Shown: piece after piece, positions 10,028-19,136 of the stretch | How the letters are laid out: each line of letters begins with the position of its first letter | Numbering within the stretch: the first letter of the stretch is position 1 | NCBI GenBank assembly: GCA_023212695.1 | Contig: JALCCG010000142.1 | Coordinates: 1 to 56,472, forward strand | Source: Sporisorium sorghi | Taxonomy: Eukaryota > Basidiomycota > Ustilaginomycetes > Ustilaginales > Ustilaginaceae | Length of the DNA stretch: 56,472 nucleotides | Reading direction: 5' to 3' | Position numbers and translations under genes: made by a program | Notes under the pieces: generated by a model | The model's input: only the letters and a program-made list of their open reading frames with translations | The model's database searches: none | Told to the model about the DNA's origin: nothing

Positions 10028-10771
10028 ATGCCAGTAGCAACAAGCCTCGATCGACCCGCAGCCGCGCCTGCCGCCTCAACAAGCAAAAACATCTGGATCG
10101 CCGCGGGCGAAGGCGACCTCGACCGTGTCAAAGACTGCGTTGAGCGAGAAGGCATCTCCCCCGTCGCAGCGGACGAATTCACATACACTCCACTCCACGC
10201 CGCAGCATCCTACGACCACCTCGATATCCTGCGCTACCTGCTCTCACACCCCTCTGCGCCGACCAACGCGGTTAACACGACCGATTCGGACCTCGACACG
10301 CCGCTCTTTGTCTGCGAGACCGTCGAATCCGCGCGGTGCCTCATCGAGGAGTTCTCCGCAGATGCCAAGCATAAGAACGCTAACGGGCTGACAGCTGCGC
10401 AACAGGCGCTGGAGAACGAGCACGAGGAGTTGGCGCACTACATTGCTTCGGTGACGGGCGAGTCGTTGGCAGACAACGGGGAAGATGACGAGGAGGGTGA
10501 CGGGGAAGATGCGGCAGGGGAGGACGAGAACGGCGTCCCACGGACTGAGGTGTCGCAGTTGACGGCGGAGGAGCAGGCGGAGGAGGACGAGAGGCTCGAT
10601 GCGCAGACAGATCTGCTCATGGCACGAGTCGGCGAGATCATGACACGCGCAGAGCACGACGGCACCGATCCGGAGCCAGAGCTGCGCACCCTCGTCAGCG
10701 AGTCCGTGCTGCGTCAGATCGTCGAGGGTATGAATCAGCCTGCTCCAAATACGACGTCGGATGCTGCCTAG
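10028..10771 (+). CDS. Ankyrin-repeat protein (247 aa)
   Basis: Residues ~20-140 hold about three ankyrin repeats: IWIAAGEGDLDRVKDCV, then TPLHAAASYDHLDILRYLL, then TPLFVCETVESARCLIEEF and NGLTAAQQALENEHEELAHY. An acidic linker (residues ~150-185) and a conserved-looking helical tail (SVLRQIVEGMNQ) follow. There is no signal peptide or membrane segment, so it is probably cytosolic or nuclear. The layout resembles small fungal ankyrin proteins of the budding yeast YCR051W type, whose function is poorly known. The ATG has an A-rich context (CAAAATGCC) and the reading frame is a single exon. It is divergent from ELF1 and convergent with the 7TM gene. Confidence 0.88.
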   Translation: MPVATSLDRPAAAPAASTSKNIWIAAGEGDLDRVKDCVEREGISPVAADEFTYTPLHAAASYDHLDILRYLLSHPSAPTNAVNTTDSDLDTPLFVCETVESARCLIEEFSADAKHKNANGLTAAQQALENEHEELAHYIASVTGESLADNGEDDEEGDGEDAAGEDENGVPRTEVSQLTAEEQAEEDERLDAQTDLLMARVGEIMTRAEHDGTDPEPELRTLVSESVLRQIVEGMNQPAPNTTSDAA

Positions 10772-11149
10772 CGCCTTACATCGTCTCAGAATCGTGGATG
10801 GAAGCGATCATCTCTGAATACCAGCGCCAAACGCACGATTCAATTTCAGCAGCAGAGCCGTCTACTGCTTCGAAAACTTCGATGATATCGAAACGAAAGA
10901 ATGTGGATTCCAAGAGCTTCCGAAAGATTGTTCTGGTTCCGGGACTACAAAGGGGTATCTAAAGAGCGTGGGGAGACAAGGGAAGGTGGGGAAGCGCAGC
11001 GCTTCAAAGAGCCTGCGGTGGGGCGGAGCAACTAGGGAAGCAAAGACGGTGACGAGCGGAACAGGGTATAGTGATGAGAAAAGGAGTCAGGCGGTGACGC
11101 GCGAACATGAAGGATCTATGACAGATCCATCCTTGCTTGCGGGCCGACG
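10772..11149. other. Convergent 3' spacer
   Basis: 378 bp between the stops of the ankyrin gene (+) and the 7TM gene (-). Nothing beyond probable 3' UTR sequence is seen. Confidence 0.5.
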
Positions 11150-13390
11150 TCATGCAGTCGGGTCTCGCTCGCTGTCGGCCCGCGGCTCCCCCGCCTCAAC
11201 GTGCGAGTTGGGAGGCACGAAGCACTTTGCCTCCATGTCCAGCAGAGGAACACCGTTCTTCAACGACGATTCGACCTCGCGGCTAGACAGCTGATCCATT
11301 GAGACCGAACTTCTGAGTTTAGGCTCGCGGACGCTGTTGGACCGGGCAGGCCACCTCGAGAGCGGGACGAATCCCGCAGTGCACTCGGACGCCGTCGCAG
11401 GTCTGCGGAGCGCCGCGCTCGCGCTCGTCTGCGACATTGTGCCGCTCCGCTGCCTCACACCCGCTGCAGGCGGCTTGTGCAGCGATGTGAACGCTTTCAG
11501 CAGCTCGCTGCGCAGCGATGCGATCTCGACCCCCTGATCGTCCGCGCGTGGAGGTGCAACACAGTGCGTCGGCGCGTCGGCGAGGCGGATCGTGTCGTGC
11601 AGAGGCGACTCGGGCAGCGTCACTCCGCTCGAGACCGTCACCTTGCCAGGCGGAGCAGGTGTAGCGTAGGAGACGTCGATCGTGTCGTCAAGCAGACCTT
11701 TGGTGCTACCCATCGGCGTGGGCGACTGATCGAGCGTGGCGGATTGTGTTGGCGCGCCCGACACGTCCAGGGTGACCGCCGGAGGTGTGATGGCGTCCGA
11801 TTCCCGACAGTGGCCCTTCTCCTCATCGGTGACGACAATGACGACGGATGCGCCAGACTGGCCATAGCTCGTGCCGCCTTCGCTGTGCTTTCGAGCGCGT
11901 TCTTCCGGGGGCGACGAAAGCACACTTTCAATGTCACCATTGTCGACACTGTGAGAGTCGATGATCTGTCGACCCGAGTCCCTCCTGCTCGCCGGCAAAA
12001 ATGGCTTGACAAACATAGACCACGTCGACCGAGGTGCAATCGGCGAAGGCTCCTCCTCCGCCAGATCAATACTGAGCGACGGATCAAACGACCGCTGGAA
12101 AATACACCAAAAGGTCAACGAGGCAAACAGCACCATCGACCAAGCCCCAAACAGATTCGTCTGCGCCTCAACCCGCATGATGTAATTGCGACGTGCCGCG
12201 TCGTAGATCTGGAACGCAACCATGCCCGCCGCGGTCACGAAGCACATGACGGCCACCCAGATGCCGAAATACTGCACGGCGAGGTTGACGAGCAGCCGGC
12301 GCAGGTTGCGCAGACGGCGCTCCTCGGGCGTGCGGCTGGCCTGCATGCTTTTTCGATGCGACGTTGTCGGTGTTGTCGGCTCCTTGAGTGGTGGGAAGAC
12401 GCGGCTGGTGGTGGTGCCGAAGCGGTCTTTTTGGTCTTGGACGTCTTGCGGGTCTAGGTTGAAGTTGCACTCGAGTCCAGCTGCTGCTGTTGGTGCAGCT
12501 CGGCCGGCTGCGACGTGCTTTTTGTTGCGCTCGATCTTGAACTTCCGCCTGATGCGCAGCAGCACATGGCCACCCATGGGCACATACACGACCAGCGCCA
12601 GCAGCGCCCACGCAACCCAACACACCATCACCACCGAGTACCACCAGTACGTCTCGGTGATCGTCAACCAGATCTGCAGTGCGCGAGCGTGCAACTCGTC
12701 GTACGTTGCGCCCGTAACACTTCCCTGCTGCAAAGCCGCAAACACATCGTCGTGCCATCTGTCAAAGCCGTTGGTAGCAGACACGTTGTTCCTCACCGCC
12801 ACAAACGCGGGCGCCAGCAAGCTGCAGGTCTGCACCACAGGCCCGCCCCAACAGGCGACATTGAACACCAACGGACTGACCAGCAGCCGCTTCTGCTTGC
12901 TGCCCTTGATCTTGTGCGTCAGCGCGTCCGGAAACGCCCCCACGACGCCGAACGCCGTCCACCAGCCGCCGACCCACAGCGGGCAGAACGTCACCGCCTT
13001 GTACACGAGGTACGTCGTCTGGAAATTGTGCAACTGGTAGTGCCGGATCGTGACAAAGGCGTAGATGATCCAGTTGGCGCCGAAGCACGCCTCGCAGGCG
13101 AGGAAGGCAATCACGCAGTTGGGAATGACAAAGGTACCGCCAGAGACGTGCCAGAGCTTGAGGAACCACGCGCGGCCACTGATGAGGCGATGGAGGATCA
13201 TGGACACGCCGATGACCATGAGGAACGAGATGATCGCCATGCACACGTAGAACTGGTCGACGGTGGACTGGGTGATTTGGGGCCGTGCGAGGCGCGAGAG
13301 GAAGTCGGAGAGGTGGGTGAGGTCGACATTAGTGTCGCCGGATGGTGGCGGGAGTAGGTCGACCGGTAGGGTCGAGTTGAAGCGGAGCAT
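11150..13390 (-). CDS. Seven-transmembrane receptor-like protein (746 aa)
   Basis: I do not recognise the family, but the topology is clear. Seven hydrophobic segments lie near residues 46-66, 84-107, 127-152, 171-199, 250-276, 368-397 and 412-432. The N-terminus carries a possible N-glycan site (NST) at residues 5-7 and another (NVS) lies in the fourth-to-fifth loop, both predicted outside. The second-to-third cytoplasmic loops are basic (KIKGSKQKRLL; RIRRKFKIERNKK), which fits the positive-inside rule. A Ser/Pro/Thr-rich tail of about 310 residues would be cytosolic. This is the layout of a G-protein-coupled receptor, but I see no Ste3/Pra or cAR-type signature. It could instead be a transporter or scaffold. 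Single exon, ATG at 13390. Confidence 0.82.
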   Translation of the reverse strand: MLRFNSTLPVDLLPPPSGDTNVDLTHLSDFLSRLARPQITQSTVDQFYVCMAIISFLMVIGVSMILHRLISGRAWFLKLWHVSGGTFVIPNCVIAFLACEACFGANWIIYAFVTIRHYQLHNFQTTYLVYKAVTFCPLWVGGWWTAFGVVGAFPDALTHKIKGSKQKRLLVSPLVFNVACWGGPVVQTCSLLAPAFVAVRNNVSATNGFDRWHDDVFAALQQGSVTGATYDELHARALQIWLTITETYWWYSVVMVCWVAWALLALVVYVPMGGHVLLRIRRKFKIERNKKHVAAGRAAPTAAAGLECNFNLDPQDVQDQKDRFGTTTSRVFPPLKEPTTPTTSHRKSMQASRTPEERRLRNLRRLLVNLAVQYFGIWVAVMCFVTAAGMVAFQIYDAARRNYIMRVEAQTNLFGAWSMVLFASLTFWCIFQRSFDPSLSIDLAEEEPSPIAPRSTWSMFVKPFLPASRRDSGRQIIDSHSVDNGDIESVLSSPPEERARKHSEGGTSYGQSGASVVIVVTDEEKGHCRESDAITPPAVTLDVSGAPTQSATLDQSPTPMGSTKGLLDDTIDVSYATPAPPGKVTVSSGVTLPESPLHDTIRLADAPTHCVAPPRADDQGVEIASLRSELLKAFTSLHKPPAAGVRQRSGTMSQTSASAALRRPATASECTAGFVPLSRWPARSNSVREPKLRSSVSMDQLSSREVESSLKNGVPLLDMEAKCFVPPNSHVEAGEPRADSERDPTA

Positions 13391-14731
13391 CGTCGCCGAG
13401 GATTAGACGGGTCTTTATCCCTAGATAGGCAAGGACGTACGATCTGCGATGGCCGTCTCGAGCGAAAGAACGAGGAGCAGTGATTATGGGGACCTAGAAC
13501 AAGCCTTCAAAGGGGCACACATCACAGCCATGTGCATCTTATATTTACCATCGATGTAGGAGCAAATCGCAGGATCAGGACAAAAACAAAGCGCCAAACA
13601 CAACCCTTTCGCCGCGCAACAATTGCCCTTCTGCCGTGTACGTACTGACCGAACGGCAGATCCACAAAAGACGATCCATTGGTGGTCCAACACAGGCCTG
13701 CTCTTAACCAAAACTACAGCTCAGACAACCAACAACGCCGATCGAGAGGTACATCCGCTCGGTGCCACTTACTCAAACGCCGGGAGCAGGCAGCCTAGCC
13801 GAGTTGCCCGAGCCAGTAAACTAGAACGCGCTGTGCACCTGCTCGCGAAACCTGCAGCCGTGTCACCACATATCGCACTGCCAAAAGTGCCGAATAGGGC
13901 ATGCACAAGACGGGCACGCAGTCGCCGTTGCTGAGAAAGGGTCTGTGCCACACTTAGACGGCGCCCCAAGCGAAAGTTTTTGAACGTCGTTGGTTTCGCC
14001 TGAAGTGGCGCGCCAAGCGGATGCGAAGGGTCCCCCTTGTAACGAGCACCGAGCTTGCAAGCTAGCAATCCTTCGGACACCTTTTCCATTCGAGCTAATC
14101 GAGAGGCATCACGCTCAGGGCCTCGCCATCTTCTGACCCGAACAGGGTGCTCCTCTCCGTTCTGGAGATAGAGACCCCGATAACAAGCTGCACCCAAATG
14201 AAACACTGCACCGCACGGATCCCGACATCAAGCATGTCACGGGCGGCAAACGCTCGCCTGTATGCATGACACTATGTACCACCGTTGAACGATCTTAAGG
14301 TTTCAAGACACACAGGCCTCCTCGACTTTGCTTGCCGACGTGTCTAACGAAGTGCTCTCTGAGCCCTGGGGTCTGAGAACAGGGTGATGGCGTGCTTCAC
14401 ATGTCGACTAGAACGGACAGAGAGCCGCCCGTCGTCGTCCCGAGCGCCATCCCCGGAGTTCCACAGCTCTTGGATGCATCCTGGCACCTCTCGCTTATCC
14501 TCCTCACATCTCACACGACTCAACGGCTACACGAGGCTACTGAACTTGTTCTTTTTTTGGATTAATCGCACGTCGGATAAAAGTCACATGGGCTATGCAA
14601 TCTGTCAAGACGCAAACGAGATAAGAAAAAAGGTGTGAAACTGTGGTATAGATCCGAGTATTCACACCGAGGGGAAAGAAGAATTGAAAGAGAGAAAAAA
14701 AAAAAAGGAGCTGAATCGAGGCAGACCACAT
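13391..14731. other. 1.3-kb spacer between 7TM gene and KAR2
   Basis: It holds the promoter of the 7TM gene (both neighbours are on the minus strand) and the 3' region of KAR2. An A/T-rich TATA-like element (AAATATAAG on the minus strand, about 13545-13553) lies roughly 155 nt upstream of the 7TM start. No gene is recognised. Confidence 0.5.
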
Positions 14732-16162
14732 CTAAAGCTCGTCGTGGCCATAGTTGAGCGGCTCGTCGTCGCCACCAGCAGCACCGCCCTGGTAGATCTT
14801 AGCAGTGATGGGAGCAACGGCAGCCTGGAGCTCGCTGAGCTGCTCCTCAATGTCGGAACCCTCGGCGGTCTGACTGTTCTCGTCGAGCCATGCCTCGGCG
14901 TCCTTGAGGCTCTGCTTGATCGACTCCTTGTCCTCCTTGTCGAGTTTGCCGCCGAGACCCTCCTTGTCGCTGAGCTGGGATCGGAGCGAAGCGATGAAGT
15001 TCTGCAGGTTGTTGAGAGCCTCGATACGCTTGCGAACCGCCTCGTCCTGCTCGGCAAACTCCTCGGCCTCGGCGACCATGCGCTCAATCTCCTCGGGCGT
15101 GAGACGGCCCTTGTCGTTCGAGATGGTGATGGTCTCCGACTTGCCGGTACCCTTGTCGGCGGCCGAGACCTTCATGATTCCGTTGGCGTCGAGCTCGAAG
15201 GTGACCTCGATCTGAGGAGTGCCTCGGGGAGCGGGCGGGATGCCGGTGAGCTCGAACTTGCCGAGCAGGTTGTTGTCCTTGGTCATGGATCGCTCACCCT
15301 CGAAGACCTGGATGAGCACGGTGTTCTGGTTGTCGGCGGCAGTCGAGAAGATCTGCGACTTCTTGGTGGGAACGACAGTGTTACGGGGGATGAGCTTGGT
15401 CATAACACCGCCGTTGGTCTCGATACCGAGGGTGAGCGGGTTGACATCGATCAGAACGACATCACCGAGCGACTCGTCACCGGCAAGGACACCGCCCTGG
15501 ACGGCGGCACCCCAGGCAACAGCCTCATCGGGGTTGATACCCTTGGAGGGCTCGCGGCCAAAGTACTCCTTGAGCATAGCCTGGACCTTGGGGATACGAG
15601 TGGAACCACCGACGAGCACAACGTCGTCGATCTCGTCCTTCTTGACACCGGCGTCCTTGAGCACCTGCTCGACGGGCTTCATGGTCTTGCGGAAGAGGTC
15701 CATGTTGAGCTCCTCGAATTTGGCGCGGGTGAGGGTCTCGTCGAGGTCGTTGCCCTCGAAGAAGCCGTCAATCTCGATCTTGGTCGACATCTGGCTCGAG
15801 AGGGTGCGCTTAGCACGCTCGACCTCGCGCTTCAACTTTCCGACGGATCGCTTGTTGGACGAAGCGTCGAGGCCGGTCTTCTTCTTGAACTGCTTGAGGA
15901 TGTAGTCCGAGACACGGTTGTCAAAGTCCTCACCACCGAGGTGGGTGTCACCGGCGGTGGCAAGCACCTCAAAGACGCCCGAGTCGATCGAGAGAAGCGA
16001 GACATCGAAAGTACCACCACCGAGATCGTAGACGATGATCTGCGACTCGCCATCCTTCTTGTCGAGACCGTAAGCGATGGCAGCAGCGGTTGGCTCGTTG
16101 ACGATTCGGAGGACGTTGAGACCGGCAATGGTACCGGCGTCCTTGGTAGCCTGTCGCTGAGC

Positions 16163-16197
<35 letters not shown>

Positions 16198-16798
16198 GAG
16201 TGACCTTGTGGCCGAGGTAAGCCTCGGCGGTCTCCTTCATCTTCTGGAGAACCATGGCCGAAATCTCCTCGGGAGTGAAGACCTTCTTCTCGCCGTTGAC
16301 GGTGACCTGGATGGCGGGCTTGCCGTTCTTCTCGACGAGCTTGAAGGGGAGGTGCTTGGCGTCCTTCTTGAGGTCGGACTCGCCCCAATTGCGACCGATG
16401 AGACGCTTGGCGTCGAAGATGGTGTTCTCGGGGTTCTGGGCGGCCTGGTTCTTGGCGGCGTCTCCGACGAGACGCTCGGGAGTGAAGGCGACGTACGAGG
16501 GGGTGATTCGGTTACCTTGGTCGTTGGTGATGATTTCGACACGGCCGTTGACTTGAGCGCCGACACACGAGTAGGTAGTTCCAAGATCGATACCGATAAC
16601 AGTTCCGTATTCTTTGCGCTTTTCAGCAGCAGCGACACCCATGCCGCCAGCCGACGAGCTGGGGGCCATGAAGGCCGAGAAAGTGAGGAGAGCCAGGATG
16701 GCCATGAGGATGGTCATGATGGTGGGTCGAGACATGCCGGTGGCACGAGCAGCCTGACGGCGCTGTGCCAGCGCAGTTGTGCGTCTGGCTTGAACCAT
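14732..16798 (-). CDS. KAR2: ER chaperone BiP/Kar2, Hsp70 (688 aa)
   Basis: BiP is the ATP-driven Hsp70 of the ER lumen. It serves translocation, folding, ERAD and control of the unfolded protein response. A hydrophobic signal segment covers residues ~26-44. The ATPase domain starts with the phosphate loop IDLGTTYSC (70-78) and includes the Hsp70 motifs [13 protein letters not shown] and [13 protein letters not shown]. The substrate-binding domain and lid follow, and the protein ends in the retention signal HDEL. Length is usual for the family. The first ATG leaves an unusually long basic n-region; an in-frame ATG at 16735 (residue 22, MSRPTIM) would give a more standard signal peptide, so the start is not settled. 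Single exon. Upstream DNA carries several UPRE-like sites and a T20 tract on the coding strand. Confidence 0.98.
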
Positions 16799-16873
16799 TG
16801 TGTGTGTAAACTTCTACTTCCGACTGTGACGACGGATCAAGGTGGCAAGAATGGCGGAGGAGGAGTCAGAAAG

Positions 16874-16893
16874 AAAAAAAAAAAAAAAAAAAA
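16874..16893. repeat. Poly(A) tract, A20, in the KAR2 leader
   Basis: Twenty A residues on the plus strand, so T20 on the KAR2 coding strand, 76-95 nt upstream of the first KAR2 ATG. Confidence 0.95.
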
Positions 16894-17245
16894 TGCTTTT
16901 GAGGTGATGCGGAGAGGAGCTTTGGGTATAAGATGAATGAAGTTGTCTAGCAAGGTTGAGCTCGCACGGCGATGCTTTCCCCGAGCAAGATGGCAACCAG
17001 GTATGATGATGATGCAGAGGTGACGGTGGCGATGGCGATGATGCCTTTGGCAGAGAATGCTGTGCACACCAAGTAGAGATGGCCGGGCGGCTTTGTAGGG
17101 GAAGACTGTATGTGGTTGGGAGGAAGAGCGAAACTTACGAGGCTCGGCAGTATTTATCTTGAGGGAGGAGGTTGATGGTGTGGAAGGGGAAGAGAGACGC
17201 AAGTCCAAGATGAGCTGGAAGGTCTTGTGTCGCCGGTGGAAGTGT

Positions 17246-17262
17246 CGACGTGGACGACGTGG
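17246..17262 (+). promoter_or_regulatory. Tandem UPRE-like sites (2 x CGACGTGG)
   Basis: Two CGACGTGG copies, 17246-17253 and 17255-17262, are separated by one base. The core GACGTGG matches the unfolded-protein-response element TGACGTG(G/A) bound by Hac1/XBP1-type bZIP factors, with C for T at the first position. They lie about 450 nt upstream of the KAR2 ATG. Regulation is inferred from motif and gene identity. Confidence 0.55.
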
Positions 17263-17453
17263 CTGTCTCAATTAGTTAGCGCTCTTTCTGGCCGAGCAAA
17301 GGCGACGTGTCTGTGCGTGTGTGTGTGTCTTCTTGGATGAAATGGCGAAATTCAACTGGGCTTCCAGCGCTCTCTTGCCGGTCTGTGCGGCTTTCTCGCT
17401 TTTTCGCTTTCTGAATTTCTGTCGCCTTCTCTCACGGACGCCAGCTCAGCAGA

Positions 17454-17461
17454 CCACGTCA
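17454..17461 (-). promoter_or_regulatory. UPRE consensus TGACGTGG
   Basis: A full match to the UPRE consensus on the same strand as KAR2, about 656 nt upstream of its first ATG. An 8-mer can occur by chance; the clustering with three related sites near BiP is what supports it. Confidence 0.55.
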
Positions 17462-17711
17462 AAAGTCAATTTGGCACGCCACTCGACACAGCAAACAATG
17501 CCAGCTCCCCGAAGCTCGAAGCACAAAGACCTCTTGCCAAGCAACACTCTCACCTCGATCGCTTCAGCACATCTTTGCGGCCATTGTCAAGAATGAGTGG
17601 AGCGCGGAATACCGAGCGACCACCTAGCCAAGCGAGGGCGAAAGGCGTCTCTGTCTGAGATGAAACGAGACACGAGCCTAAACCTCGCCTCAATCTTCCA
17701 GAATTCAGTCG

Positions 17712-17719
17712 TGACGTGG
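17712..17719 (+). promoter_or_regulatory. UPRE consensus TGACGTGG (opposite strand) with CCAAT
   Basis: A second full UPRE match. Read on the minus strand the neighbourhood is CCAAT, six bases, CCACG (17715-17730). This is close to the animal ERSE (CCAAT-N9-CCACG) but with a shorter spacer. It is about 195 nt past the stop of the zinc-finger gene, so it may fall in that gene's 3' UTR. Confidence 0.4.
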
Positions 17720-17913
17720 AAGGAAATTGGGAGGAACTGCAACTCTTACTGCCAATCGCCGATCTGACCTGTTGTGCGCGACAATCTCCCGATTGGTTTC
17801 GCTGAACCACCTCTCAGCTTCACAGCATGTCGCAAGGCTTGTCACGATGACACTGCACACAATGTCGAGCCATTGGAAGGGTATCAAGTTGTTGTACAGA
17901 CGAAGAGCCACTC

Positions 17914-18795
17914 CTAGATGATGGCTCTGACACGTTTGGCACCAGCGCCCGCGCCGGCCCTACGCTTCTTGAACAAGTTCGCCCCACCGTTACTGTCGCC
18001 GCCGTCAGCCTCTTCCTTTGGCCCTACAGTCTCAGCGCTTTCTTCCTTCTTGACTTCCGAGCTCGATGGATGTGCGGTGCTGGTAATTACATCCTGTTGT
18101 GTGGTCGTGGTCGCCTCCTCCTTGACCGCATCAGCAGGATTAGGTTGCTCTTCCTTCTTCACTCCTGTCGGCAGCAACGACGGTCCATCTTGCGCTTCCA
18201 AGTCTCTGCGTGCTCGTTTCTTGATCTTGATAGAGTTCAGATCGCTTTCGTCGTCACTATCATCCAGGCGAGCCACCTTCTCCCTCATGCGGAATGATCT
18301 CGCCCTGTCTCGATCCGACGTCTCGTTTGCGTACGAAGTAGAGGCAGACGAGACTGGCTGCACTTGCTCCCATTCACCCGGCTGCGCGCTAGGCTGCGGA
18401 GCCGCTTCAGCTGCTGGCCTTGTGCTTTGACGAGCGAGCGAAGCAAGGCCCGCTTTCGGTTTGACGTGGATGGGTGTCACCGGCTTCGACGACGATGACG
18501 CAGCTGACGATGCGGGCTGCTGGGAAGAAGAAACGACCGAAGCATCACCGGAAGCCAGATCCTTGGCGTGACTCTCCGCAGCCAGCGCTTCAATGCGCGC
18601 CATCTCCTTTTTCATGTGCTCGGCATCCTTGCGCTCCTGCTCTCCTTTGCGGTAAAGATCTGCCAGCGCCTGTCGTACGTTTTGCTTGTGCCTCACTCCC
18701 GTCTCGTGATGCCGCCTCGATGGCAGGTCGTCGTTGATCGTGACATCGCAGTATTTGCATGTCCACCGCTTTCGAGAGATCCAGACGTCCGCCAT
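17914..18795 (-). CDS. U1-type zinc-finger protein, WBP4/FBP21-like splicing factor (293 aa)
   Basis: The protein opens with MADVWISRKRWTCKYCDVTI and a matrin/U1-type C2H2 finger (C-x2-C then H-x5-H, residues ~12-36: HHETGVRHKQ). This is the arrangement at the N-terminus of WBP4/FBP21, a component of activated spliceosomes. A long charged helix (residues ~40-75) follows, then Ser/Pro-rich disordered sequence. A basic C-terminus with NLFKKRRAGAG ends at AII. No WW domains are seen, as is usual for fungal members. The ATG at 18795 is chosen because it sits directly before the finger; 32 in-frame codons further upstream have no similarity. It shares a 341-bp divergent promoter with the nucleoside hydrolase gene. 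Confidence 0.85.
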   Translation of the reverse strand: MADVWISRKRWTCKYCDVTINDDLPSRRHHETGVRHKQNVRQALADLYRKGEQERKDAEHMKKEMARIEALAAESHAKDLASGDASVVSSSQQPASSAASSSSKPVTPIHVKPKAGLASLARQSTRPAAEAAPQPSAQPGEWEQVQPVSSASTSYANETSDRDRARSFRMREKVARLDDSDDESDLNSIKIKKRARRDLEAQDGPSLLPTGVKKEEQPNPADAVKEEATTTTQQDVITSTAHPSSSEVKKEESAETVGPKEEADGGDSNGGANLFKKRRAGAGAGAKRVRAII

Positions 18796-19136
18796 GGTCG
18801 TAGATAAGATGAGTGCGTGAGCTGCAGTGACCTCAAAGATGGAGGAAGAAGGAGAAGAACGAAATGCGACCAGAAAAAAAATGTGCCACAAAAAACCCGC
18901 TTCAAAAGACCGAACGGCCCAATCTCGCGCCGAAAGAGCCGATAATAATGTGTGACTTCTTCGGGAGGTTTAGTGACCGACGGCGAGACTGACAAGATCG
19001 GAGACACGCCGTTGCTCAGCGAATCATCGCCAAGACTGTGCAGCTTCGACGTGCTCGTTCTTTCAATTCGACCTTCTCGTCCACATCAATCCCACTCCAG
19101 CCCTCGACCGCCATTTCATAGCCCGGATCGTCCGAG
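18796..19136. promoter_or_regulatory. Bidirectional promoter, zinc-finger gene / nucleoside hydrolase
   Basis: 341 bp between two divergent start codons. No clear TATA box or repeated motif was recognised. Confidence 0.45.

Larger units (their letters stand above)
16799..17913 (-). promoter_or_regulatory. KAR2 upstream region
   Basis: 1.1 kb between the KAR2 start and the stop of the zinc-finger splicing gene, both on the minus strand. It should contain the KAR2 promoter and leader plus the neighbour's 3' UTR. It holds an A20 tract (16874-16893) and four copies of an ACGTGG-core motif, listed separately. Short open frames here have no recognisable domain. Confidence 0.65.

Noticed and set aside
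14684..16936. 750-codon plus-strand frame opposite KAR2
   Set aside because: Antisense shadow of the BiP gene, the result of its biased codons.
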